DNA of 64,000 nt, taken from NCBI GenBank assembly GCA_963402885.1, contig OY727097.1, positions 23,002,001 to 23,066,000 of the forward strand, given 5' to 3'. Below the pieces are notes generated by a model, which saw nothing but the letters and a program-made list of their open reading frames with translations, ran no database searches and was not told where the DNA came from. Below, piece after piece: positions 1-37,293 of the stretch (positions within the stretch are counted from its first letter, which is position 1; each line of letters starts with the position of its first letter). This stretch comes from Antedon bifida. Taxonomy: Eukaryota > Echinodermata > Crinoidea > Comatulida > Antedonidae. A program made the position numbers and the translations under genes.

Positions 1-2600
1 TCGAATGTCAAAGATGAGGCCAGATAAAAGGGCGGTGTTCACATTTTTGCCATAGATCAGGAGGTGGTAACTACAGATTTTCAGTCATTGGCAAAATTTT
101 ACCAAAAGCTGACTGTTGAATAATATTACCATTAACCGTTGAAATGGGAGAAAATAACGAACGGCACATGATACAAATACAACCAATCAAATGACAAAGA
201 TTTACTTAGGTGTGTTATCAAATTAATGACACATTCAAGAAGAGATTACAATTATTAAATAAAAAAGTATATTTAATATACAGTGTAAATTTAAGACAAA
301 ATTAATCAGCATCTAAAATTGCAAAAACTAAATATTGGGTGGGTCTGTCCATCTACTATCAAAGGTGGGTTGTCAAAAAACAAAATGTAGTGTCTGTGAA
401 ACACTCTTCAGTAACCAGCGGTTACTTGTATTATTACCATATATGGGAAGTTCTTAGTATTTGTTTACACCCACGCAAAATTGTATAAATATTTTTTTAT
501 TAGTTTATTTCTATTTTATAAGCGACTCTGAGTTAAATAAATTTTCCTGGTATAAAAAAAAAAACCAACTCGTTTTACTATATTACTGTACATTGGAATC
601 TAATGTTTACAATTTGGGTAACTTTACCTTATATGGAATGATACTAATTTAAAACTTAACCTAAGTATCATTGCCAAGAATAAACATAACCTGTTAAAGT
701 ATTTTAGGGTTTTATTAATTATCCTACACATAAGGTAGGCCATATTTTGTTTCGCAAATAATTATTTGAATCGGATTGTTGTGTTTTATAGATATAGTTC
801 TGGAAAGCACTTTCTATTAACAACAAACTTTGACAATCTTAAAATAAATTTTAACACTATTTGCATATGTAACTAACACTTTTATACTTAACAAAGTATT
901 GTCTCTGGCTGAAATGACTCTCTAACTCAATTCATTATCTACTTGTGAAGTAACAAAAGCCAGTGCATTTCTTAATGGTAATGTTTTCCTTATATTTTCA
1001 TCTGCGTATATGTATATTCTGAGGTTTCCTAGTTTGACTACACCATAATATTGTGCATTCCCACAAGTAAGATGTCAATAAATTAAATATTATAATACAC
1101 AGTAACGACATCAACTCAGCATACATACTTTTTAAATGCAGGAATTTGATTTAATTTTATACTATAAATAACCTCAGAGTTTATTTATTATTTGATTATT
1201 AGATGTAACCAATTAACATTAAAGCAAATATAGTAATGTTAATACGGTAGAACCATTCCTTTGGGACCCTATTAGGGGACACCTTCCTGTCAAACAAAGT
1301 TGTAATAGACACTATGGCTAGCCCGTATTCAGGAGACACCATTATTTGGGTGACACTTTGTTGGGCCCCGGTGGTGTCCTCTTAATAAGGGTTCTACTGT
1401 ACTACAAGTGCCTTGTGTTTCATAGTGCTAAACAAGAATTGAAGAACAGTGTTTTTCTGTGACAGAGGTTACATTATGTTAGATTCTAGCCTCATTTACT
1501 ATAGAAGGCTATGGTACTATACTGGGTATTTATTTGGAACACAGTGCATTGCAGCTACAAGATTGAAGTATACCAAGTAGTTCATTAGCCTTGCTGGCCA
1601 AATCATAATACAAGTATACTTGCTAAGAAAGAACAATACTTGTTGGTGATTCTTTTAATATGTGTTCAAAAGTTTACTGCATACCACATGTCACAGACTT
1701 CTGCTTAAATATATCTTCCAAACAGTTCACCATTCAAAATATTTGTTTTCTCAGTTCAAGTTGTTGCTAATGGTTTTATTCCCAAAAAACACACATGACC
1801 TGTGTACCAAGTCAGATATTAGTCTTTCCACAAGAAAGCTTTCAGTCAGAAATTCTTCTTTCTACTGTAGTAGACAGAGTTACATGTTGTTCACACTGAA
1901 TATTCTGATGTTATTCTTAACATGGGCTGTTATCACTGACGCTCATGCACTTCTTGATGTTGCTATTTAAATGACCTGTTCGCACTAACAACTCTGATTT
2001 TGCTGAATACTTTAGATCTCATCGTATTTTGGAGGGTTCACATTACTTGTAATCTACTTGGATCTTGAACAATTGAAGATACTCAAACTACAATATGTTA
2101 TTTTACTAGTGGGGCGTTCACACTACAAAGGTTTTCTGATTCTGGTAATATTGTTGGGTCTATGCACTATTTATGTTGACTGGTCTTATTATGGGATGTT
2201 CACACTATACCTATTTTGAAGCTGGTTCATAACTGTCTCTTCTGATTGGTTATTTAACTTTTGATGACGATGATGATGATGATTGGCTTGCACCACTTCT
2301 AAAATATGCAGGAAAAACAAAATTCATTGAATTTGCTAAATCATACTAATCATATCTTTCATAAAATCTATAAGGTAGACGAAAAACTGATCTTTTTCTT
2401 TAACCTCCTATTGCCATTTTATTTATTATTTGTTCTTTAAACTGAAATACACTTTCAATACAAATGTACTTATTTCCAAAGTGGTTCAGTAAACATATTT
2501 AATAAAAATAAAATAGAATATTAAAATTAAAAAGACAAACAAAAAGAAATAAAAGAGATATAAACTATTTACAATTGTGAAGGCAAAAAAGTTAATACAT
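1..2600. other. Intergenic DNA beyond the kinase gene's 3' end
   Basis: AT-rich sequence with no convincing coding exon on either strand; open frames here are short and have low-complexity composition. It holds one TA-flanked MITE (1243-1401). Between about 2030 and 2210 the phrase GTTCACACTA, or a near variant, appears three times about 80 bases apart, and a short GAT run lies near 2260-2282. Part of it may be 3' untranslated sequence of the minus-strand kinase gene, but no polyadenylation site could be fixed. Confidence 0.5.
1243..1401. mobile_element. TA-flanked MITE, mariner/Tc1-like
   Basis: About 159 bp with inverted ends. The left end reads TACGGTAGAACCATTCC and the right end reverse-complements to TACAGTAGAACCCTTATT. 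A second pair of matching words (GGGGACACC on the left, GAGGACACC from the right) lies just inside. Both ends are bounded by TA, as expected for Tc1/mariner-type insertions. It has no coding capacity. Confidence 0.65.
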
Positions 2601-2609
2601 ATATGTTTT

Positions 2610-2800
2610 CTATAGTGAAGATTTAAAAGTTGCCAAAGACATATTATGGAGTTCTGATTTTATGTTATTTGGTAGAGAATTCCATAGTTTTGTTGATCTA
2701 TAAACAAAAGTTCTTTTACCCTGAGAGTTATTCCATAACGGAATAGTAAGTCCTTATTACTTTGGGAGCGAGTGCATTTATTATGTTGATAGTCTTGTTT
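2610..2800 (-). mobile_element. LINE fragment, C-terminal end of reverse-transcriptase ORF
   Basis: Read on the minus strand, 2610-2714 encodes RTFVYRSTKLWNSLPNNIKS followed by a stretch ending in LATFKSSL and a stop. This is the WNSLP...FK...L signature found after the reverse-transcriptase domain of CR1/L2/jockey-like non-LTR elements. Upstream sequence to about 2800 looks related but is out of frame. It is a decayed, 5'-truncated copy. Confidence 0.65.
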
Positions 2801-2845
2801 TTGATTGTTAATTTTTCATGGTAATAAAAGTGAATATACATTTAT

Positions 2846-3030
2846 AGTGGAGCTGTAGATTAGTGGTTAACAACATGATTGCTCTCCAATCCCAAGGTTC
2901 AATCCTGACCTAGTAAAACTACTCCACACCCTTAGCCTCAAATGATACTATGTAAAACATTATGATACAGTTTTCTATCCTGTAATTGATGAGTTAGCTT
3001 GCTGTTTAATTGTGTAGGAAAAAAAACATG
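2846..3030 (+). mobile_element. tRNA-derived SINE
   Basis: A tRNA-like head carries an A-box-like word (TAGATTAGTGGTTAAC) and, about 45 bases later, a B-box (GGTTCAATCCT), the RNA polymerase III internal promoter layout. An unrelated AT-rich body and an A-rich run near 3018-3027 follow. The head does not fold into a good cloverleaf, so a SINE is more likely than a working tRNA gene. Confidence 0.6.
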
Positions 3031-3124
3031 CCTTCACTTATTCTTACTCTCAATGATTTTTACGAAATATTATTAAAACAAAAACAAAATAATATCTATG
3101 ATTATTCTTCTTCTATTTGATGAC

Positions 3125-28976
<25,852 letters not shown>

Positions 28977-28984
28977 GTTGGTAG

Positions 28985-29014
28985 TTACCAGTGGGCGGTG
29001 AAGCCCGTCACCAT
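28985..29014 (-). promoter_or_regulatory. Short upstream ORF before kinase first exon b
   Basis: On the minus strand, ATG at 29014-29012 opens MVTGFTAHW and stops at TAA (28987-28985), eight bases before the main ATG. If the transcript begins upstream of it, this uORF would reduce or regulate translation of the short kinase form. It is kept intact in the second copy of the duplication. Confidence 0.4.
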
Positions 29015-29932
29015 AACCTCTTCAGCTGGTCTGATGATGTTTACTCCTTGTCAGGCCTAGAGTTTGTATTTAGCTTGACCAGCGGTTATAATCTTGTCAG
29101 ACTATCCCAAATAAACTGATTGTGAGATTTAAATCTGCAGGAATAACACATGATGTATTTAGTATAATTACTCAACAGGAATTTGTAATATACTGTATTT
29201 ACATTTAACAACATGTTAAATGTAAATACTGTCATACACATACCTTTGTACTTAATAGCAATTTTGATCTTCCTTTAGCAAATTTGCTGTGGTTAATCAA
29301 TTAAAGGCTCAATTGAGTACATTACCTCAGTGTTCACTGTCTAGTAAAAACCACTTTGAGCTTGCTAACAGGGTCTTCCTTTGTGTGTGAAAATTAACAC
29401 CATTTCCACCAGACGATAATTGATAGTTTTTTGTTATGTTTCAGAACAAAATGGAATAACTACCTGTAGCAACTTCATCTAAAAAAGCTAAGCTACTGAT
29501 TGTACAACAGAAAAATAATGATATAAACCAATTCCTGCTTGAGTTTAGAAATATAATCCCAATTGTTCAGATATTTGTTTAGCTAGCATTGTGATTCAGA
29601 GAAACAGCTAGGATGGACAGTATGAACATTCTTCACTCGCTATCTACAGTTAGTAATATTGAAATACATTATAGTATACTGAAAAGAAACTAATTTTATT
29701 GCAAAACAAAATCTTTCAGATTCGGTTCATAAACATTACTTTATGTTTTAAACTAGAAATTCAGAGTTTTGATTGGTATTTCTGTTCTTTATTATTTATG
29801 CAAAGTGCCGATTTAGATTATTTTAAACAGATATAATACATTTATTTGTCCACATATTTTTAAATAAGTTTTCTTTTAAATCTTTCTAGTTTGATCCTAC
29901 AATTGTTTAAAATACTGAAAGCTGTGACAATA

Positions 29933-30910
29933 CAGGGATTGGTGGTCGGCGACACCCCCCCCCCCCCCCCCCAAACCAAGTTGTAAATTACTCGGAAGCA
30001 TTTAACTATTATTAATCGTAATCGTTTTTTCGCTGTGTTTTTTTATCTACTCGACTCGACGGCGAATATTATAAATAAATACGGTGAACCACAATGAACT
30101 AGTAGGCTTAGGCCAACCTCTAAAAATAAAACGTCCAGTCGATCCAGAAACGATGCCGACAACAAAAGATTGTTAACATTCTAAGTATAGTATCGGAACG
30201 TCCATCGCGTGCACAGACAAAGATCGTGTACCTAGATTTTGTGTCACATGACTTGAAACGCGATATTCTCTCTGAATTAACTGTTCCCACCACACCACCA
30301 CACGTAGCACATGTTTTTTTTCACTCAAAATTAATTATGGTCTGGGTTAGCTAGCTACAGAATACTAGGGCCATTTTCTTTACACAGTGACATGTCGTAA
30401 TAATTGAATAGGTCTAGGCCTATGTTAAATCTTGACATGGAATATATTGATTTTGCATATATTTTTTTTATGTTTACGTCGGCATATTTATAATTCGCAA
30501 AGGTAGGATTAAATAATTTAGCGTAAGCCTAGGCCGCCGAAACTAGACTCTACTCCGATGTCGATTCAGCGCACGATGTCGTCTCGTCCGGCTAAATTAG
30601 GCTAACCACCAAAATGTGTCGTCTCCACCTAGGCCGATTTTAATTAGTGAATAGTACAATTTTTTTGTTAATTTGCATTGTCCATGCGTTTTCTAAAGGT
30701 GATGACAATGTTGTTATAAACCCTACGAACCACCCTACGATCGACGCGTTGATAATTATAATAACAATACATCATAGTAGTAAGTTACGAACAATAGGCT
30801 ACAATCTACATGCGTAAATATAGTGGTGGTCGGCGTCATGAAAATGGTGGTCGGAAATTCCGAGTGGTGGACGGGGCCGTCCATCGCCGACCACCGTGGT
30901 GACATCCCTG
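29933..30910. mobile_element. Non-autonomous TIR element of about 1 kb (copy 1)
   Basis: The right end reads TGGTGACATCCCTG (30897-30910). The left end begins CAGGGAT and is followed by GGTGGTCGGCGAC; the left end in the second copy (63182) is fuller, CAGGGATGTCACCA. The direct repeat ACAATA flanks both sides (29927-29932 and 30911-30916). Inside both ends the phrase GTGGTCGGC recurs. A poly-C run follows the left end. CAGGG ends suggest a hAT-like family, but a 6-bp duplication is atypical, so the superfamily is open. Confidence 0.65.
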
Positions 30911-31039
30911 ACAATAGAATTTCAGTATTTCACATTTTCCTTAGTAGGAATTCAACATCGTGTAGCCGGTTTAAAGCTGAAACGGCCGCTGAATGAAAAC
31001 AAAAACGCCCATTGAAACACAATAATAGAGCGCCACACA

Positions 31040-31365
31040 TATACTTGCTTGATACTTGCTTGATGTTATGGGTCGGTTAGAAAGCTAATATAGCTTATAT
31101 GACCCTTCCTGTCTTCTTTTGACCACATATCATACCTTGAATATACCTTGAACCGTAGGACTTTGAGAACTTAGCTCATTTGTCCCTCCATTGTCATCAA
31201 TGACTCAGTAACATATGGGCGAAACTTGAGATGGTGGTCAGACCATAACTTTGCAATGCCGGTTTTGAACTTGTTAATCATTGGTTCCGTCACAATATGG
31301 TTTGGTAGCGAGTTCCAATCATTTATAACTCTAACTGCATATGCTCTTTTTCTAATGTTTTTATT
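31040..31365 (-). mobile_element. LINE fragment, 3' part (interrupted)
   Basis: The minus strand encodes NKNIRKRAYAVRVINDWNSL followed by PNHIVTEPMINKFKTGIAKL, the C-terminal end of a CR1/jockey-like LINE polymerase. The frame stops at the Helentron insertion. Directly adjoining it to 34536-34690 gives an unbroken frame, showing one LINE split by a later insertion. Confidence 0.8.
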
Positions 31366-31397
31366 AGTTATCCGCTTGGTATACCAAGCGGATAACT
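31366..31397. repeat. 32-bp perfect palindrome at the Helentron left edge
   Basis: The half-site AGTTATCCGCTTGGTA is followed at once by its exact reverse complement. A second, bulged palindrome with the same GGTTATCC/GGATAACC arms lies at 31428-31457. The first may record two 5' ends meeting head to head. Confidence 0.8.
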
Positions 31398-34300
31398 CCT
31401 TGTAATTGTATGAGATCAATATTTTTTGGTTATCCGCAACTTAGTTGCAGGATAACCCATGTGATTGTAAATATCTTTTTTTTTCATCATCTTTGTTCTT
31501 CTTTCTTTCCCGGAATTTTGTTGCACGCATATCTCTCACCCTTGTCAACATAAGATTGTATAACTTTGTCATAAGATTGATCTGTAGCTGTAGATGTGCA
31601 GGAAACTTCGTTATATGACGTTAGAGTCGCGTAGCGTAAGTTACGCGCGATTTTATGAATTTCAATGTTTGGTCATAGATTATAAACCAAAAGTCATTTT
31701 GTATTGACACTTGGTGAAAATTTAAGTCATATCAAGGGCAAACTTTCTATGGATTAAAAATGGCATGTTTTACAAGAAGTTACGCGCGCACGCGCATTTA
31801 AAGTTTCAAAATGCGAAAAAATAATTTCTAATCAACTTTCTGCGCTGATCATGACATTTTAAGCATGTCAAAAATTCCCGCGCGCGCGAAAAATTTTACG
31901 CGTAAGGTGCGCACGGAGCATGAAAATCATGTGTTTTTTCTTGAATTGTGATTTTCTAGCCTTTCCTAGTCATTTAAAAAAAGATTGACATCATTTCAAA
32001 TTAAAATGACGTCATACGAACACGTTGATTTATACCATTTGCGCGCGTTTTAGTTGCAAAAGTGACAAAATATTGTCAACATTTTGCCTATTTTTAATCT
32101 ATTATAGCTCCTCAGGATCATCCACGACCCCCAATTTTTTTAATTTAATATGTAAGCAGATATGTTGTAGATATAAATTCATGCAGAATCTTTACCACTC
32201 GGATGTTATGACGTCATCGTATGGCCACACGAATGTAAAATATAGATTTTTTTACTCTTTCGTTATTGCTCATCACATTAAATAGAGCGCATCTCGCTTA
32301 TACTTATTCCATTTCCTCAGATATTTTAATACTGTCTACGTCAATCAACTATCTTTCGCATGAATTAAAAATATTTTAATTTTTATGACGTCATCGTGCC
32401 TAAAAATGTAAATAACGTGGGTCACCTATTTTCATCTTTACAGTAAATTTCAATCTGTTATAGCTCGTCAGAATAAAAAGTGATAATCATGATTAAAATG
32501 TTTTCTGGAAGCTATTGGATTGTAGATACGAATTCATGTAAATATTTTGCCAATCAGATGTTGTGACGTCATCATATGGCCAGTTGAATTCAAAAAGTCA
32601 CATTTACATCTCTTGCGTAAAAGTTCATTGCGTTTAAACGAGAGCGGATCTCACTTTTACGTGCCCAAAATTTTTCAAATTTGTATCAATGTAATTAATT
32701 AGATAATTATCTTCTAAAATTGTTATTTTATATGTCAATTTGATGACGTAATCGTGTTAATAATTGGATTTAAAAGATGGGTCTCGTAATTTCGTCTATG
32801 CTACACTGTATATAACATATACAGTGTATTCTGTAAATACTGTAATATGCTGTATGCTACATATTAGGTACAATTCAGCACTTTAAACATATTTATTTCA
32901 TGTCATAGGATGGCATAATAATTGTCGAGGTTCATAGTTTAAAGTATGTGCATGTTGCGTTTGCGCGGATAACCCGAACTCGTCAAAGTGACGAGTTCAA
33001 ATCTAGTTTTCTGTATTATTCTTCTTTCCTTCCTTCCTTTTTGTGAGTCGTGTTCCTCTAAAATGTGTAAACATAACATTTCATAACTTTGACAACATAT
33101 GGGCATTTACGTGAAGTTGTGCACCTCCTATTTTTGAATGACGTCATAGTTGCGCAACGTGACTTATGCGCAATTTTATGAATTTCAATGATTGATCATA
33201 GATTAAAAACCAAAAGTCATTTAGTATTGACACTTTGACAAAATTTAAGTCATATCAGGGGCAAACTTTCTACGGATTAAAAATGGCATGTTTGACAAGA
33301 AGTTACGCGCGCACGCGCATTTAAAATTTCAAAATGCGCAAAATTAATTTCTAATCAACTTTTTACGCGTTTCTTGTCATTTTGAGCATGTCAAAAATTC
33401 CCACGGGCGCGCAATTTTTTATGCGCGCGGTGCGCACATAGCGTTAAAAACATATTTTTTTCTCTTGAATTATATTTTTCAAGCCTTTCCCAGTGATTTT
33501 GAAAACAATTTAGACCTTTTCCAGTTTAAATAACGCCATACGAACACGTTGAATTAGACAATTCGTGCGCGTTTTTTATGAAAAAGCTTAAAAAATCGTC
33601 AAAATTATGTCTTTTTTTAAACAGTCATAGTTTCTAAAGTAAACCGTTAACCGTTTATTTTTATTACAAAATCTAGAAGTTGATGAGTTGTAGATATCGG
33701 ATCATGCATCAATAAGGCTAAAAAAACATTGTGACGTCATCGTATGGCCACACGAATGTAAAATATAGGATTTTTGTCTCTTTCGTTATTGCTCATCACA
33801 TTCAATGGAGCGCATCGCGCTTATCTGTATTCCTTTTTCTCCTACATTTATATATTGTGTAGGTCAATCAACTTTCTTTAGCACGAGATAAAAATATTTT
33901 AATTTTTATGACGTCATCATGCCTAAAAATTTTAATTACGTGGGTCATTAATTTCATCTTTACAGTAAATTTTAATCTGTAATAGCTCGTAAGAATAAAA
34001 TGTGATAATCACGATTAAAACGTTTTCTGGAAGCTATTGGATTGTAGATACGAATTCATGTAAACATTTTGCCAATCGGATGTTGTGACGTCATCATATG
34101 GCCAGTTGAATAAAAAAAATCGTATTTTCATATTTTGCGTAATAGTTCATCACATTTAAAAGGGTGCGCATCTATATTTTACGTATTCAAATTTCTTCTA
34201 CACGTTAATATGTTGTTCCTGAGATAATTTCCTTCTGAAATTGCTATCTAAGTGTTTCATTTTGATACCGTCGCCATGTTAAAAAATGGAATAAATGGCG

Positions 34301-34533
34301 GGTCCCGTAATTTCACCTATTCTACACTGTATGTAATATGTATACAGCTTATACTGTTTGCATGTATATACTATATGACACAAAATTCAGCACTAACAGC
34401 ATGTCATATTCTTCAGTTCTTGTCATAATGCCATAATCTTTATCTGTGTGCAATATTCCAACGTATGACGTGCACGTGGCGTTTGTCGTGGTGCGGATAA
34501 CTAACTCGTCAAAGTGACGAGTTTCATGTCTAG
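31366..34533 (+). mobile_element. Helentron-like element, two tandem units
   Basis: Two similar units (about 31428-33006 and 33007-34533) each end with a hairpin and CTAG: stems AACTCGTCA and TGACGAGTT around an AAG loop (32977-32997 and 34503-34523), then CTAG at 33003-33006 and 34530-34533. The left edge begins AGTTATCCGC, and the matching GCGGATAAC lies just before each hairpin, giving the inverted subterminal repeats of Helentrons. The 3' hairpin plus CTRR end and insertion at TT without an obvious target duplication also fit. No Rep/helicase ORF is present, so it is non-autonomous. The units share GC-rich words such as ACGCGCGCACGCGCAT in an otherwise AT-rich region. Confidence 0.75.
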
Positions 34534-34535
34534 TT

Positions 34536-34690
34536 ATATTTGGATTTCGATACCTTAAAAACATTCCCCCTGGTTTGCTGGTATTTAGATCTTTGAAATA
34601 ATTTTCCCGCCTCGATATTATCAAATTTATGAAAGATTTTAAAAGTTTGAATTAAATCCATCCTTTTCTTTCTAAAGGATATCATGTGCT
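34536..34690 (-). mobile_element. LINE fragment, upstream part (interrupted)
   Basis: The minus strand encodes LERKRMDLIQTFKIFHKFDN, then a stretch ending GNVFKVSKSKY, the region just upstream of the WNSLP block in CR1/jockey-like polymerases. It begins abruptly near 34690 (5' truncation) and continues in frame into the fragment at 31040-31365 once the intervening element is ignored. Confidence 0.75.
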
Positions 34691-35001
34691 ACAAACAAAC
34701 TCAACATTGATAATGATTTAATAATTGTCTTACTTGTTTTTCGTCCGTCTCCGTATTGTCAACATAATTAGTGTGCTTTCAAATCGTGAGAGTAAATGAA
34801 AGGGGACATTAATTCTATACAAAATAATATTAATAAACTGCGCATTATCGCGACTGTATTTGGTCGATTTAACGCTTGGTCTGATACAACAAGACAGAGC
34901 TAAATTTATGACGTCAAACTTTTAAACAATTAAAAATTATTTATTCTTAAAAAAATTGGTATCTTTCACCTTACGCTGCACTGCAAGTGTATTGACATTC
35001 A

Positions 35002-35357
35002 AATGTTAATGCACTTGTCAATTGTATGACCCACTATACGACCCCCGGGAGAGGTGCGTCATTTGTCCGATGTGCGTCATACCTTTGAATACCATGACAC
35101 ACCCGTGCGTCAAAAATGTGACTTACCTTTTTAGGTGACCATGACGCACCCATTTTGACGCACTGTGACCATGTTGTTTATGATATGGTGGGTGGTAAAG
35201 TGACGGACATTGACACACCTTGTTCATTGATGTGACGTACCTTCTAGGTTTTTTGACGCACCCCTGCGTCAGTAATTATATGTAAATGACGCACCCATGA
35301 CGCACCTCTCCCGGGGGTCATATAGTGGGTCATACAATTGATAAGTGCATAACATTA
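35002..35357. mobile_element. MITE with long inverted ends and a TGACGCAC motif array
   Basis: The inverted ends are about 55 bases. The left includes GTATGACCCACTATACGACC followed by CCCGGGAGAGGTGCGTCA; the right reverse-complements to GTATGACCCACTATATGACC followed by CCCGGGAGAGGTGCGTCA. Between them TGACGCAC or GTGCGTCA, with close variants, recurs roughly ten times in both orientations. There is no ORF. A related end lies at 38119-38162 inside a POLA1 intron. Confidence 0.75.
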
Positions 35358-37201
35358 ACAAAAAATATTACGTACAAATGTTTAATAATTTTATGGTTGC
35401 AGCCGTTTCAGTCGGTGGTTGTTTCGGTCACACACACCTAGGCTAGGCTTTATCTAGGCTAGGAATTGAATTCAAAATACAAATTTTAAAATAAAATCTG
35501 CAATTTCTGTGTGTTGTATTTATGTACTCTACTACTCTAGCTAGGGCTTAGGCCTAACTAGATGAACGATGGAGAGATGTCAAAAGCAACTCCTAGACAG
35601 ACACTGCCTAGGCTAGGCTATCATCTAAGACCACAGGTGCCGACGACCGGAGGAGAGAGGAAGGAGAGAGGAGCAGCTCCATCACGAAGTTCCAACCACC
35701 AAGTCAAGTACAACAAACGATACAAAAAACCAAACACGATTTACGGGCCTGGTTTTTGCGATAAACATAACACTCCTGTTTACTACCTACTTTCATTATA
35801 ATTATTATTGAAATATGGTATACATACTTGGTAAAACGCTGCCTGTTGTTAGAAGAAGAGATATTCCACAGATGGTCAATATTATAGTTAATTTTACCGT
35901 GTTAGCTTCCTGATTACATACAATCGAACGCCGCCATTTTCCTTTCAGGGGTGATCGACCCTGGCCTCAACAACAGAGGGTGTGGTACATAAAAATCGTG
36001 CTTAATCAACCGTATAATGTAAACAATTGAATATGAATATTATAGGCCTATATTTTTATGTAGGGCGTAAAAACCTGCTAGCGATACTATAGGCCTATTT
36101 GCTCATGGAAAGGCCGAGTTTGAAGAGAGTATACAGTAACAGAATCCGTCAATTACATTAAAAAATAAACATAAGCCTAGACATTTTTTTAATGTTCGTA
36201 TATTTATACGTCTAAAATTGTCACTTAATTAGTTAACTATAATAAATTGGCCCTATACTATAGGCTGGTCTAAGTAGTAGGTAATGAATTAATAAATAAT
36301 ATTTTTTTTATATAATTATTTTATTAAAAACTTTATTATTGATATTAATAACGGTCGTTATCATAGCGCAGCACAACGAAGAATCATTATTAATTACGCG
36401 GGATAGCATGATAGGGGATTCCCCAAGTAATATCATTATGCATTTGATGTACCGCCGTCGGCTTTAATTTATAACAACTAATTGTTAATTAATTAATAAT
36501 ATGCAATTAATATTTATACCCAATGTCTTTTGAGATAAGATCAATTTTTTTTGTCTGAAAAGGGAAGTAAAATTAGGCCCTTACCGTTGTTTTAGTTTTC
36601 CTGAATAGCAATTGGTCAGCATCTTAAAAATACATACCTACAAAATACGTAGATGCTAGTCGGGCATTAACTATTATATAATTAAAAATAAATAAAATAG
36701 ATTGAGGACAGGCATAAATTACAATCTGCATTTGTTACCTTTGTTTATTATCGATACAGAAATACAGTATACAGTTCGCCGCAGAAAAATATGTGTTAAT
36801 TTATATAATTTAATTTTAATTACAAGACATTTAATTTAATGCATTTATTATCTGTATTCACACTGAATGACATTATATTTGCTAAAGCATGATTTTCTCA
36901 ACTAGCAAAATTGTTAAGTACTGTAGATAGGCCTTTTAAGCCGACAAAAAATCCAAACTTAGATTAATTGAACAAACTCAACTTTTTAGAATTATCCATT
37001 CAAAGAAAAAGAATAATCAATTTCTGGCTTGAAATTTCCTTGAGTTCCCTTTTGGATGGGAAAATAAATAAATAAATGAACATGCGTAGAATATATGAAA
37101 CAACATTAAATGATGAACATCCGAAAAAAACAACTAAACTCTCCACAGTTGTTGAACTTGTTATATAAATGGTTTGTTCCAACAAACTTTGACCTTTTGT
37201 A

Positions 37202-37212
37202 TTCGCGCGCAA
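37202..37212. promoter_or_regulatory. E2F-like site upstream of POLA1
   Basis: TTCGCGCGCAA ends 11 bases before the POLA1 ATG. It resembles the E2F/DP consensus (TTTSGCGCSAA), and vertebrate and fly POLA1 genes are E2F targets. Whether it lies in promoter or 5' UTR is unknown. Confidence 0.35.
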
Positions 37213-37223
37213 TTCGAGAAAAC

Positions 37224-37293
37224 ATGATCGGTGGCGACGAAATGGAAACAGCAACAGAAGAACCTTCTTCTCAAGTATCTGAAAGTCAAGGAG
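37224..37293 (+). CDS. POLA1: POLA1 exon 1
   Basis: Start ATG at 37224. It encodes MIGGDEMETATEEPSSQVSE then SQG, ending in phase 1 at a GTAAAA donor. A second in-frame Met at residue 7 could also serve as the start. The N terminus of POLA1 varies between species, so the exact start is uncertain. Confidence 0.75.

Larger units (their letters stand above)
30911..37223. other. Intergenic region between the head-to-head kinase and POLA1 genes
   Basis: Contains a LINE fragment split by a Helentron-like tandem pair (31040-34690) and a TGACGCAC-rich MITE (35002-35357). AT-rich DNA with TAGGCTAGGC words follows up to POLA1. The plus-strand open frame at 35562-35801 has no recognisable domain. The few hundred bases before the POLA1 ATG should hold its promoter. 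Confidence 0.55.

Noticed and set aside
1662-1970. 102-codon plus-strand open frame in the left intergenic DNA
   Set aside because: No similarity to a known family, no exon borders, and composition equals the surrounding sequence.
29952-29975. Poly-C run as a functional site
   Set aside because: It sits at the altered left end of a TIR element and is absent from the second copy, so it is more likely a slippage product or sequencing-sensitive tract.
35562-35801. Small basic protein upstream of POLA1
   Set aside because: Short, low-complexity Arg/Thr-rich translation without recognisable family; may be untranslated or random.
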